Shown: positions 1 through 10,237 of the stretch, piece after piece
How positions within the stretch are numbered: the first letter of the stretch is position 1
How the letters are laid out: each line of letters starts with the position of its first letter
Assembly (NCBI GenBank): GCA_020747015.1
Contig: JAGTJM010000064.1
Span: 1-64,000 of the forward strand
Reading direction: 5' to 3'
DNA from: Pyrenochaeta sp. MPI-SDFR-AT-0127
Taxonomy: Eukaryota; Ascomycota; Dothideomycetes; Pleosporales; Cucurbitariaceae
DNA: 64,000 nt
The notes under the pieces: generated by a model
What the model was told of the DNA's origin: nothing
Seen by the model: the letters and a program-made list of their open reading frames with translations, nothing else
The model's database searches: none
Made by a program: the position numbers and the translations under genes

Positions 1-709
1 GACTATTGTCCTGTTAGCTGTACTTTGAACCACGAAATGATGCTCGGCCCTATGAAGCCGCAACTTGATGGGCCACATGGTTGCATTGTGCCTGCACTCA
101 CTTCTTCATAATAGTATATCTGAGTGCATTCCCCAGCGTGTGATCCTCGCCGTCGAACTGGAATGATGCTGCGGTTTCTGTTGCACCAGATAGCTACTCA
201 CGGTCAGCCCGTCATACATCAAACTATACATGGGGTTGACCCACAACTCGTATTCTGTCACGATCAACTGAAGGGTCAATTTCCTCGTCGGTCGCAGACG
301 TCGGGTCTAGAATCTGGACCTGTGTCTGCTCTTGCGTTGCGCCGGGCATTTTGATAGAGTTGTTCTGCTCTTAAAAACCGCAATGACTTAATCTCTCTGC
401 CAATCTGTGGAGATTCGGTTGGCAGCAGCTTTGCGCTCTCGTTGTGGCGTGGCTGGGGCTATATCAAAAACTTTTGCGGCTTGGTTCGGCGAGTCGGTGG
501 TTGGTCACACTTTTTCCAGCCCTGCAGCTTTGGCCATGACGTGGGGTGTGGGGAACGCCCCCTCCGATTGCGCCTCCCAGCGAACTTTTTAGTTACAACA
601 CTCATTTACCAGCAATTGATCCCTTGTTGACGCTTTCTTCGATACTTCCACGCACCAAGCTCACGGCGCCCACTCTACAATACAAGAACAGACTTAAACG
701 CCGCCCACC
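1..709. other. Intergenic, upstream of HIS3
   Basis: No supported gene; the short open frames lack conserved features. The segment holds the HIS3 promoter and leader. A TGACTTA heptamer at 384-390 differs by one base from the Gcn4/CpcA site TGACTCA, which would suit a histidine biosynthesis gene, but one near-match is weak evidence. Confidence 0.5.
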
Positions 710-1414
710 ATGCCACGCTCTTGCGCCCTCAATCGCGACACCAACGAGACAAAGATCCAAGTTTCTCTTAACCTTGACGGCGGCGAACTGGAAGCCTACG
801 AGCGCAGCGACTTCTGGGATGCTCTCGACAAAAAGAAGCTCAACGGTGAAGGCGAAATGATCGAAAAAGACCACGCCACGCAGAAGTCTTCAAGCCAGGA
901 GATCTCCGTCGACACCGGCATTGGCTTTCTTGACCACATGATCCATGCTCTCGCTAAGCATGCTGGTTGGAGTTTACGGATACGGTGTAAGGGGGACCTC
1001 CATATCGACGACCATCACACGAGTGAGGATGCGTGTCTAGCGCTTGGCACCGCATTCAAGAATGCCTTGCAAGGTTCTACCGGTCTGGCGAGGTTTGGAC
1101 ACGCATACGCACCGCTTGACGAGGCACTATCCAGAGCTGTCATCGATTTGTCAAATCGCCCATACAGTGTCATTGAACTAGGTTTGAAGAGGGAGAAGAT
1201 TGGAGACCTGAGTTGCGAGATGATCCCACATTGTTTCCAGAGCTTTGCGCAGGCTAGTGGGACAACGCTACATGTGGATTGTATACGAGGCGAAAATGAT
1301 CATCATCGTGCGGAAAGTGCCTTCAAGGCACTTGCTATTGCTATAAGAAACGCAACGACGGTGGTCAAACAATGGGAGGGCGAGGTCAGGAGTACCAAAG
1401 GAGTGCTATACTAG
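710..1414 (+). CDS. HIS3: Imidazoleglycerol-phosphate dehydratase
   Basis: The enzyme removes water from imidazole glycerol phosphate to give imidazole acetol phosphate in histidine biosynthesis, in the cytosol. The single intronless frame gives 234 residues, close to the usual fungal length. The two metal-binding signatures are visible: DDHHTSEDACLALG around residues 98-111 and HHRAESAFKALA around residues 201-212, and FLDHMIHALAKHAGW lies near residue 73. The ATG sits in a good context (CCCACCATG). The N-terminal insertion rich in Lys, Asp and Glu between the first strand and the DTGIGFLDHM segment is common in fungal forms. There is no sign of damage. It stands alone, with no neighbouring histidine gene, as is normal in fungi. 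Confidence 0.97.
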   Translation: MPRSCALNRDTNETKIQVSLNLDGGELEAYERSDFWDALDKKKLNGEGEMIEKDHATQKSSSQEISVDTGIGFLDHMIHALAKHAGWSLRIRCKGDLHIDDHHTSEDACLALGTAFKNALQGSTGLARFGHAYAPLDEALSRAVIDLSNRPYSVIELGLKREKIGDLSCEMIPHCFQSFAQASGTTLHVDCIRGENDHHRAESAFKALAIAIRNATTVVKQWEGEVRSTKGVLY

Positions 1415-2214
1415 CCATTCGACTGCAACAGGAGAGCTATCTTTTGAAATCAATACCAGCAAATAGTCATCTGTTTTACTGTATGTGAATATCTACCCTC
1501 AATGTTTCTTAGCCGAAGCAGACACTGCTGAACACTTAAATCGCAAGCAGGCTTATGGCTCAAGCCTTCCCTATGCTTGTACCAGTTCGCCGGTCTAAGG
1601 AGTAGACGAATGAAGAGTATCCAACGCCTCATTAAGAACTCTAAATCTATTTAGTGATTCTGATGGTACACCAGCCTCTAAGAGTTTGCAATTAATTCCC
1701 ACACTGCTGCAATCCTAGATTTCATGGCAGTTTGTCACCATGAAGGAACTTTGCAAAGTGCCTCAAGTGATGAAAATGATACAATGGTGCAGACACAAGA
1801 TCTCACAGACCTAATAATGCGTATCATTAATCTTTGTGTCTGCACTGGGTAAGATCCGAGACATACTGGAGTAGCGCTGCGATCATCAACACGTCTTTCT
1901 TCCCAGCATCATCTTGTTCTAATATATACAGATGATAAAAACATGAACGGTAATAGCATTTTTCACATTGCTTTTCGCCATTGAAAACACCAAGCTTACA
2001 GACTATAGACGAAAAATAAAATTCAACTGTTGCTTGCCTGCGAAATTGAATGACATCTCTCTAGCTACAGCATATTTGAATTTTACTCATTAAGCATTAC
2101 CCACGCCCCAGCTTGTATGAAAGGACCCGGGGTTGAAACTGAACAATACACACCAATCAGGCTAATATACTACAAAGTCCTGACCTTACTCGAATTCTGC
2201 TTCGAGCGTCTACA
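1415..2214. other. AT-rich intergenic region
   Basis: No supported gene. It contains the 3' flank of HIS3 and the 3' flank of the minus-strand gene that follows. Confidence 0.5.
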
Positions 2215-2682
2215 CTAGAAGAAAACCGGGTCATAGAGATGATTGTCAGCCGCTTCTTTCAACAGCCGATCGTGTTCTGGTACCCAGTCATCGATTATCT
2301 CTTCCTGCAACAACTGCTTTATCTTTTCCAATCTTCTTTTGCGATCCATCCCATCCATTGACGGGAGAAATCCATCCAACAGAAGAGTTGCTCGCATGAA
2401 TAGCGTAAGCCAACACTTGCCCTTGAGTTCCGTAATGTCACTCTGCCAAGGATAGGCGCATTTGTCATGTGTTTCTCTGAACACATCTGCGAGGTCGGTT
2501 TGTGCGCGACATGTTTCGAGAAAAGCCTTCCAGAAGAGATTCTCCAATTCCGTTTTATCGATAGGGATGATTCTATCGGTGGTGCCAGGTACTGATCTCC
2601 AGATGTTGATGAATAATTGTCTGCGTCGCTCAACTATGTCCAGACGGGCAACATCTTCGAAATTTATCTTTCGTGGTGACAT
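2215..2682 (-). CDS. Uncharacterised small protein, paralogue A
   Basis: This is a single-exon frame of 155 residues with an ATG start. I do not recognise the family. There is no signal peptide or membrane segment; the sequence is charged and probably helical. It is clearly related to the next minus-strand gene (3504-4043). Both have a basic Arg-rich stretch, then W[RK]xVPGTTD, then a Phe/Leu-x-x-Cys segment, then VFR, YP[WF], and near the C-terminus E[IV][IF]D[DE]WxPxxDxLxKEA. Shared anchor residues in the same order over most of the length, at different spacings, support real coding and a local duplication. Function is unknown. Confidence 0.6.
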   Translation of the reverse strand: MSPRKINFEDVARLDIVERRRQLFINIWRSVPGTTDRIIPIDKTELENLFWKAFLETCRAQTDLADVFRETHDKCAYPWQSDITELKGKCWLTLFMRATLLLDGFLPSMDGMDRKRRLEKIKQLLQEEIIDDWVPEHDRLLKEAADNHLYDPVFF

Positions 2683-3503
2683 AATGAACTGTTACTGCTT
2701 CTATTATTGGAATCTACGTTGTTGAAAGTATCGGATTTTTCCATTTATCCTCGTAGGTCTAGTGTGTGACTACTGTTGATATGTGAGAGCACTTTAAATA
2801 AGAACGTAGGCGCGAAGATGAATATAACCACACAAGGACTCAGAATGTTGACTCCGAGTGCTGAAAATGTTAGATATTGTGTTACTGGTCATGATTTGTG
2901 TCCAGAATGCTCATCTCCCAGCCAGTCATGGTGCGCATCGTACCAATCAATTAAATGTTCAGGGCCACCCACGATGGCCACAGAACCACGAATCCGTCGG
3001 TGTTATCTTTTTGAATGAGTAAAGAATTTTTATGCTCTCATAACCATTCTTGTCCATGAGCAATGCGGTTGTCGCGTCCAGCAAGTCGAAAGGTAGCACG
3101 AAATTGATTGCGAACCGCTCACCTTGCTAGCAAACACCAACCACTCTTCTTCAGCCTACGGAATGCCATCAGCGCTCACAGTTAACATTTTGTTCATCAG
3201 TTAGCTCTGCTCATGATGGCCAAATATTTGAATGCTAGTATGAAGACCTCGAAACCAGTCTTGCACCAGGAAAAGAGAAATGGCGGGGATATTACGTGCA
3301 CTGTGCGGTTAGAAACTTAGAACTGTGAAATATGAACTATGAAATTTGGCTGGGAGTAAGGCTGTAAGAGGGAACAGCCACTCCCATCTCTTAATCACGA
3401 CAAATATACGATAGCATAGCATCTGAACGTTCGTTGTCTATAAAGTTCACGGTTTCAAGGAGACGTTTGAACAGGCAGCACAAGAAGTGGTGGATTCATT
3501 TCA
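2683..3503. other. Spacer between the two paralogues
   Basis: AT-rich. Only short open frames without recognisable features are present; I see nothing else in it. Confidence 0.45.
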
Positions 3504-4043
3504 TCACTGTGGATAGACAAACTGATTAGGCTCACCATCAAAACGTTGAGGCCCCTTCGCTTTCGCCTCCTCCTCCTCTCTCAACTCCGCTTTCCGCAAC
3601 ATGTATGCCTCTTTGAACAGGCTATCCATAACCGGAGGCCACTCATCAAACACTTCACAGGCCACCTTTGCTGCTACTTCCCTACTGATCTCTTCCTGGG
3701 TTTTCCTAGTGATATCCATCACTCCAACTTCTGTGACAATTGCTGCTACAGCAAGTGCTTTAGCCCAGGCTTGTCCACTCTCTGTAGCGAGCGTGTTATT
3801 TGCATCAAAAGGATAGCCGTGACATTTAAATACAGGCCGGAATACTGCCGGGATGCTGGTCTTTTTGCAATCTTCAAGAAATTTCTCATAGAGTTGGCGC
3901 TTGGTTTGGTAACTTGGATGATGGAGAGCATCCGTTGTTCCAGGTACCAGCTTCCATAGATAGAGCAGCAGGCTCCTCTTCCGAACATTGGGCACTGGAA
4001 TTTCCGTGATTTGCTTCCATATGCTTTCATTTTGTGGTGGCAT
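3504..4043 (-). CDS. Uncharacterised small protein, paralogue B
   Basis: The protein has 179 residues from the ATG at 4043 (MPPQNES...). The open frame extends 37 codons further upstream to 4154, but the alignment with paralogue A starts just after 4043, so the shorter start was chosen. Shared features with 2215-2682 are RKRSLLLYLWKLVPGTTD, LEDCKK, AVFRPVF, YPF, and EVFDEWPPVMDSLFKEA near the C-terminus. It then has a charged tail (ELREEEEAKAKG) that paralogue A lacks. There is no signal peptide or membrane helix. Both genes lie in the same orientation, 821 bases apart, as expected of a tandem duplication that has since diverged. Function is unknown. Confidence 0.6.
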   Translation of the reverse strand: MPPQNESIWKQITEIPVPNVRKRSLLLYLWKLVPGTTDALHHPSYQTKRQLYEKFLEDCKKTSIPAVFRPVFKCHGYPFDANNTLATESGQAWAKALAVAAIVTEVGVMDITRKTQEEISREVAAKVACEVFDEWPPVMDSLFKEAYMLRKAELREEEEAKAKGPQRFDGEPNQFVYPQ

Positions 4044-5612
4044 TATGATTGCGTCCAGTACGATAACTTGTGTAAGATATTGTACAGAACACTGAGAGGT
4101 AGAGTGTGTGTATTTGTGCAAATGATTAAACACTTCTTGGATATACCTTCTCATGACTCAAACGAAGCATAAGATTAGAGGACAAACAGGGGAGTCATGT
4201 ATCAAGTTTTTAGATGACTATTTAATTTTCATACAGTCACATAATTACTTCAAGGTATGAGGTAGTTGACAGAATGTGGTACGTGGTGGGCCATCAATTT
4301 CTTGCATTTATTTGTGCATGATGAGAGTCGTCTGGGACAAGGGAGGTTCTATCGCACGGTAGAAGACGTCCTTTCTCCAACAGATTCTTCTGACATCTAT
4401 ACGTAAAAAAAACTTACAAGATCTGCACTTTTGCACTTTGCTCACTATGATATGAGAAATGTGATTCAAGCAAGCACTGTCTGAGGAGCGGTACATTTGC
4501 CACGATCACGAAACTGTGTAACAAGTCTATATGTCGCATCTAAAGTTTTTGTGCTCTCCTTAGTGACTGCACCAATCTTTTCAAGTATTGTTTCACAACT
4601 CTCACTTCTCGCATCATTTGATGATCATATGCTGTAATGTCCCCTACTAGTGACATCAATCTTCATACCCATGCTTTGCTCTGCATATTATTGTATAGTA
4701 CGAATTGAACCATGGGCAAATCAATTATCTCTAATTAGCCATGTTTCTGACTTTTGTTGCTTGGAATTAATTGTAAAAATTGGCACGATAGCTTTGAGAC
4801 TCTTGTTTAAGTCTCAGAGGCCAAAACACTCAGCCTAGATTCTTTCTTCGACCCCTTTCAATTAGTGTTTCGCCGTAGCCTATGAAAGCCTGCTACATTT
4901 TGTTGATTTTGTTCGTCCTATTGCGCGTAAAGGGCTTGATTCTTCTTACCAACCATAATGTGCTTGGAGACAGTTTGCCCGATCTAAACCAATCCACGAG
5001 TGGAAGGACAGCAATGCCTATCGAGAGATTTTGTGACCATAGCAGCGGAGGACAGAGAGGAAACGTTTGGTAATAGCGGGGCTTTAGAGGCTCATTTAGA
5101 ATTACGTTGTGACATGTAGATGTACCTTCCGTATGTGTCAATCACTGTGTACCATCTGGCCGATATGCGCCGGACACTTGTTTGATTATATGGATACGCA
5201 GAGTAGTAGCCTTATAGAAGCTGGTAGCAAAGTGAGCGTAGCAAAGTGAGCGTAGCAAAGTGAGCGTAGCAAACACAGCAAGCCTATATCTTGCCACAGT
5301 TACTTGTATTATGAATAGCGGCTCTGCCATGGCTATTTGGCAATTGAACATTGCACTTTGATGTTTGCATTACAATGGTGAGGTACTGGACCATGTTGGA
5401 GAAGTTGATTCAATACACTTAAGAGTTTAAAGGAGAACGAAAAGAGATGGGGAGCAATTTGTGTTTACCCTCGTGCAGGCTAATCGGCCGTGATTGGCAT
5501 CAACGGTGGTCGTGTGATTAATGTATGGGTTGGATATCGTGCAATGCGAATCCACAACGCCTGCAATGCAACACCGCTGATCACCCAGGCATAGCTACCA
5601 AGTAAAATGTAA
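4044..5612. other. AT-rich intergenic region
   Basis: No supported gene. A 63-codon frame at 4882-5073 begins with a hydrophobic stretch but lacks other support. A short tandem repeat lies at 5224-5273. Confidence 0.45.
5224..5273. repeat. 14-bp tandem repeat, about 3.6 copies
   Basis: The unit GTAGCAAAGTGAGC occurs three times in perfect head-to-tail order followed by a partial fourth copy. It is intergenic, about 340 bases beyond the 3' end of the AP-2 mu gene. Confidence 0.95.
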
Positions 5613-7033
5613 TCAAAATCTGCAAAGGTGAGCGAAAAACATACTAATAAGTTCAATAAGATGGCTTACCGTATCTCATAGTTACCCGCCCTCGTCATAT
5701 ACCGTACCCACTTCACACTGCTGTAATTGCTCTTCTCAAATACTTTCAAATATCGCACCAATAAACCGGAACTCGTAAACATCAATAACGAAAAGCTTAG
5801 GTTGAGTGGCGGTCTTGACCAGGCTTTTTGGTTCGTCATGCTCGTTAAGCTCGCCTCTGCACTAAGCACGAACTCGCTCTGGCCCGTAAAGCGAGGAATT
5901 TTCCAGACTATATTATTGTGCTCGGGCTCGTACTTTGCTTTACCTTGAGATGTGCGTTCGGTAATGCGGGCAGTATTGAGAGGCGTTGGTATCCGTACAA
6001 CAACGTTTGTAGCGAAGAGCTTTGAGCCGTAATTGGCGCGAATGGCAATGCTGTACTCGACCTTCGTCTTGCCTACTTCATTGACGATAGCGTGTACTTT
6101 GAAAGGGAGATTGACATTCTCTGTCGCTCGATATCGCATCAGCTCGAATTCGCCGTCTGGCGGAACAAAAGAGATGATCCTATCTGCATCAAACTTGCCG
6201 AGTTTTACGCATTGATGGAATTGGCAGTCTTCGAGAGTAACGCTGCCCGCTGCCGCTCTCGTTGCTTTTGCACCAGCCTTATTCCCCGAGGGCTGCTGAA
6301 GGTGGTCCTCGCCAAGTGTTAATCGGTCATTGAGCCCGAACTTGCATTCTGGGGTTCCTGATAGATATGCTCGCATTATGATCTGCCCGTTGACATCTGC
6401 TCGTAGCACTGTGCCGGTCGCTGACATGAGCAGGTTCACGTCCTCGATTACGTCGACAAAGGCTTCATTCTTGCGGTACTTGATGTCAGCTCGCCGCCAT
6501 GAGAGAGCGCCCGTTGCTTGCATTGTGATTTTGGACGAGTCCTCCTGTGTCGACATCAGTAGTTGCTCCCTCGTTGCATAGTGGTTCAGTCAAGGTGAAC
6601 CTACCATGGCTCTCTCCGACTTGACGCCCTCTGTTGTAATGTACATCTTCAATGTATCCGTCTCAGTATTCTGCGGGTATCCAAAATCCAAAATTTCGTC
6701 CAAAAGCTCATACACTAGGACAAAGTTGTTTTTCACGGCTTCCTCATCAAACTTCCCAAAATAGGCCTTCCCCAGTCCCACCAGCCGGTACAGGAACTCG
6801 AAGACGAGCGCTGCATTTGCATTGCTCTTTGTCACGGCCACCAGATATATATTCTCGTGCTTGACATGACTAAAGGTTGTCGAGCCGAGGGTCAGGATGG
6901 GCGAGCGTACTTGGGCATTGGATATGACTTGGATGCGGAAGACGTCGGCGAGGCGGGGGCGGCAGTCGTTACGGAAGGCGCGAAATATGAGGTTTTCGCC
7001 TTTCTGATTGAATATGAGGATTCCGGAGAGCAT
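5613..7033 (-). CDS. AP-2 adaptor complex subunit mu
   Basis: This is the medium chain of the clathrin adaptor AP-2, which recognises YxxPhi cargo and phosphoinositides at the plasma membrane during endocytosis. Exons are 6605-7033, 5670-6544 and 5613-5619. Introns of 60 and 50 bases separate them, and the last exon adds only the final R codon base, Phe and stop. The product has 436 residues, the usual length. The N-terminal longin-like half starts MLSGILIFNQKGENLI and contains KNNFVLVYELLDEILDFGYP. The C-terminal mu-homology domain contains YRKNEAFVDVIEDVNLLMS and GTPECKFGLNDRL. The linker keeps the conserved Thr of QATG, equivalent to the Thr phosphorylated in animal mu2. The first residues and the WVRYMTRAGNYEIR end support AP-2 rather than AP-1. 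It is divergent from the next gene, with only 116 bases between starts. Confidence 0.95.
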
Positions 7034-7149
7034 GGCGGAGGCCGGAAAAGAGGCGAAGGGCGTTGGCAGAGTGAATTGATTGTTCCGCAACGGTGGGTAT
7101 GTTGATGCAGGCCTCCCCTCAAGAGCCGCGGGAGTGACCAGGGCAGGGC

Positions 7150-8262
7150 ATGGCCATATTCGCTAGCGCTAGGTTAAAGGCACGCTCCGAAAGATGTAAA
7201 CTGACTCGGACCACTAATTCCATTCCTTCGAGCACATTTGATCCGCGCCCATCTCCCATGACTGCGCATGGAATGACTTCTTCCATGGATAATTTGGTGT
7301 GGCGTGATTGGGGCGTAGGTGCTGGAGTGACAAAGACGCAACCTGGAGACAACCAGCCTCTTAACCTCATGCTGCTGCCGCCTGAGCTGCGCTGTCAAAT
7401 CTACACTTGCCTTTCTGAGCTTGCATACAAGTCCATCTTTCCCATCATGGATGCATCTCCTATAGGAAAACACTTCTGGCCGGTTTACAGAATGCCTACT
7501 TCGCTTCTTCAAACAAGCAGACAAGCGCACGATGATGTGAAGGGTGCACTGGTGCAAACTCCATTGCGCAAGCTGAATGACCAATCTTCACCCACTGTTG
7601 TCCTGGGTCCATATTTCACTTGGTTTACAGCACTCGTCCCACTATCAAATTATTTCTATCAGGCTGCAGTGGGCAGGAATCAACACCATACTAGTTGTTG
7701 TCCGTACGAGAGCGACGTCGACTTCATCAGCTCCAAACTAGCGACCTGGTACAACCAGCATCTCTCGGCTCTGTTCGGTCAATCTGGAGGCTCCCAGCCA
7801 TCGCCTCTTTTGTGCTCTAGCACCAGCCTGCATCCCTTTGTCGAGCAAACTCTCAGGAGAATGGCCAACAGTCAGACCGTCGAGATTCACATAAGGCTTC
7901 TTTTTCGTGGAAGTGGATTCAAAGGAAATAAGCTAGCGGATCGGCACATGTACTATCATTTGCTGAGGCACATGCAGGATGTTTCACGCGATCCTCATCG
8001 TCGTCACTACAACGGACAGACGTTCACACTTGTGAGGCCGCATCATATCTATGGGCATTTCCCCGAGGGGGCAATTAGGAAAAGAATACGTGCCTTTGTT
8101 CACGTACATTTACGTGTCGAGGAACCTGCGAGCGAGGACCAGAGGTTTTTCGACAAGAGCTGTTATTTCGATCACTTGCAAAACTACCAAGAAAACGATG
8201 AGCCAAAGACATATGGGGCACGGCAAGTTGGTGCACGTATGGACTCTCAGTGGCAGAAATGA
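7150..8262 (+). CDS. F-box-like hypothetical protein
   Basis: Single open frame of up to 370 residues. Around residues 72-90 it has LMLLPPELRCQIYTCL, the Leu-Pro-x-Glu-[Ile/Leu]-Arg pattern typical of the large, divergent F-box-like families of Dothideomycetes. This is followed by a segment around LLQTSRQAHDDV that often accompanies it. The rest, including a histidine-rich stretch around residues 275-320, matches nothing I know. A role as a ubiquitin-ligase adaptor is possible but inferred only from this short motif. The start is uncertain: ATGs at 7150, 7258 and 7285 are in frame, and the one at 7150 is only 116 bases from the divergent AP-2 mu start. Confidence 0.6.
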   Translation: MAIFASARLKARSERCKLTRTTNSIPSSTFDPRPSPMTAHGMTSSMDNLVWRDWGVGAGVTKTQPGDNQPLNLMLLPPELRCQIYTCLSELAYKSIFPIMDASPIGKHFWPVYRMPTSLLQTSRQAHDDVKGALVQTPLRKLNDQSSPTVVLGPYFTWFTALVPLSNYFYQAAVGRNQHHTSCCPYESDVDFISSKLATWYNQHLSALFGQSGGSQPSPLLCSSTSLHPFVEQTLRRMANSQTVEIHIRLLFRGSGFKGNKLADRHMYYHLLRHMQDVSRDPHRRHYNGQTFTLVRPHHIYGHFPEGAIRKRIRAFVHVHLRVEEPASEDQRFFDKSCYFDHLQNYQENDEPKTYGARQVGARMDSQWQK

Positions 8263-8578
8263 AAACTCTGCGTGCCTTTCCATAAGCTATGTTCACACGA
8301 ATTCGACATCATGAGGAGCTCCGCATTACAGTACTTGCGCAGAGCAGATGCAATACGTTGTATGCCAGTCTATACTATTCGGAGAGAGAGGGAGAGAATC
8401 AAGTTGAAAGAAACCATGACCGAGGATTTGACGAGAAGAATTGAGTATCTACACCGAAAATAAGCACGGTGATGCAAAATCAATCTTTATTGTGAGACAG
8501 TGGTGTATGGTCAAAGGATACATGGGAGGCGTTGCAGCTATTACAAGTTTTGTACAAGTGTAGAAGCAATGGTCTAGA
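8263..8578. other. Convergent 3' flanks
   Basis: Short spacer between the F-box-like gene and MRPL7. No supported gene. Confidence 0.5.
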
Positions 8579-9741
8579 TCAGTCATTGAGCTTGCCATAG
8601 AATGGCAAACCAATAGCCTGAAGGAGAAGTCGTGCATCCTTGTTGCTCGTGGCGTCGGTACCGATGGTGATGTGGCAACCTGGTATCATCTTAGGAGGAT
8701 AGCTGACTTGAATCAGTATGGGTTCAAGTTTGTTGTGCATAGTACTCACGCATCGTAATTGACTTCGATCTCAGGGAAGAGGGCAAGTTGATCCGGGGTG
8801 AGGCCAAAACTCATGTTACCATGGCCATCGCCCGACGAGCCTGGTACGCCCTTCCATTCCTTGATCTTGGGCAAGACAACATCGATGAGTTTTGCCAAGA
8901 AATCGTGCGCATCCTCTCTCTCCATGGTGGAGGTTATCGACACGTATCTGCCCTGACGTAGGCCCCAACCTACCACGTTGTGCTTGGCCTTGTGTGAAAT
9001 GGCGCGTACATTGGTGATTGCCTGCAAGATCATACCAGCAACATGCATGTTCGCGCTGTTCTCCTGCGCTTCCGGCACCATTGAGTGAACTGTAACCTTT
9101 GTGATCTTGGGGACGTTGCGAAAGGTGCGCGGCTCATTCAGAAGGCGCAGGACTTCACCCTTGCCTCGCGGTGGCCGTAAGGGACGGTTCTTGTAGTATG
9201 GCGAGTCGCCAGTCCATTGTCGCAGCCTCTGGTCCGTCTTTGGTGCTCGGTAGCCTGGGGGATAGTGCTGGTATGTGAGGGTGAGTAGATCGGGGGCAAT
9301 TGTGCTCTGATATGTTTGTTCGAGACGAGGCAGACTGAAGGGGCCGGGCTGAAAGAGCCGCGAGGACGGATCTGACTCTGGCGGAGGCTGATGGGGATGG
9401 AGGGGGCCCCGGTAGTATTTGGGCGAGCGGTACTGGTACCTGCACCGTGTGCGTCAGTGGGTCTCTTGGACAGCCCCGTGAAGCGCTGCCTACCTGCTCG
9501 GCGGGAGTTGCTTGTTCCCGCGCCGCCTCAGTCTACTGCGTGCTACTGGATCATAGTCCTTGACCAGGCCTGCAGATGGCGGTGGCACCTCGAGCGACGA
9601 TGAGGCTTCGATCTGGCTGGTCGCCTCGGAGGGGGTGGACGAGGCATTGCGGCGGCAGAGGGGCTGCAGGGCGCCAATGGCAGGCCTGGCATCTCTGCAG
9701 AAGGCGCTGGCCGTCCGGAATGGCAGTTCACGCAAGGCCAT
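8579..9741 (-). CDS. MRPL7: Mitochondrial large-subunit ribosomal protein uL5m
   Basis: This is the mitochondrial homologue of bacterial L5, a component of the 54S subunit that contacts 5S-region rRNA and the P-site tRNA. Exons are 9494-9741, 8750-9439 and 8579-8702, with introns of 54 and 47 bases; the product has 353 residues. The uL5 core is visible: NVPKITKVTVHSMVPEAQEN, a central segment AITNVRAISHKAKHNVVGWG, LRQGRYVSITSTMERE, a final half with FPEIEVNYDAYP, and the last exon continuing GCHITIGTDA. The N-terminus, starting MALRELPFRTASAF and rich in Arg, Ala and Ser, looks like a mitochondrial targeting peptide. An upstream in-frame ATG at 9825 would add 28 residues but spoils that character. 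It shares a 496-base divergent promoter with the ubiquitin protease. Confidence 0.93.
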
Positions 9742-10237
9742 GGCGGTTTGGAGTCGAATGGGGATAGGGTTGGCGCCAGGACGGAGAGCACATAAAAGTC
9801 TCGACTGGACTTTTGCATCCTCCACGCGAGACCCGATCGCCGCAGGGATCAGCTGGTGCTAGGTCATGCCCATAGACCAATAGGCTACCCCACTTGTCCG
9901 CACCACCCTACTTCACCACCAACCAGTCTACCACTTTTGCGGCTGACTGCCCGAGACTGTGCAACTCACTCATACGTCTCTGGAGCTTCTTCCGACAGAA
10001 ATTCATCTTTCCGCTCGCCGGCAATTTCCCCGATACCCATCGCCGCCTCCATCGCCGCCTCCATCTCCCCCACCTGCCACCTGCCACCCAGCACCCGCCT
10101 CACCTCTCACCTCTCACCTACGCCTTCCTCGGCGTTGAACGCTTCCTGACTACCCTGCTACCTTGTCGGCCGCCCTTGTCACGCCAGCGGCCACATACCC
10201 TCCTCCTGGATGGGCGTCGACAATCCCCACCAGCACT
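9742..10237. promoter_or_regulatory. Divergent promoter of MRPL7 and the ubiquitin protease
   Basis: The 496-base region lies between two ATGs pointing outward. The protease side (about 9880-10237) is very C-rich. It includes short imperfect repeats such as CATCGCCGCCTC twice and CACCTCTCA twice, typical of fungal CT-rich promoters and leaders. No specific operator was identified. Confidence 0.6.

Noticed and set aside
3504..4154. Longer start for paralogue B at 4154
   Set aside because: The extra 37 residues have no counterpart in paralogue A and look like leader sequence.
4882..5073. 63-codon frame with a hydrophobic, signal-peptide-like start
   Set aside because: Too few cysteines, no homology I recognise, and in an AT-rich spacer where such frames arise by chance.
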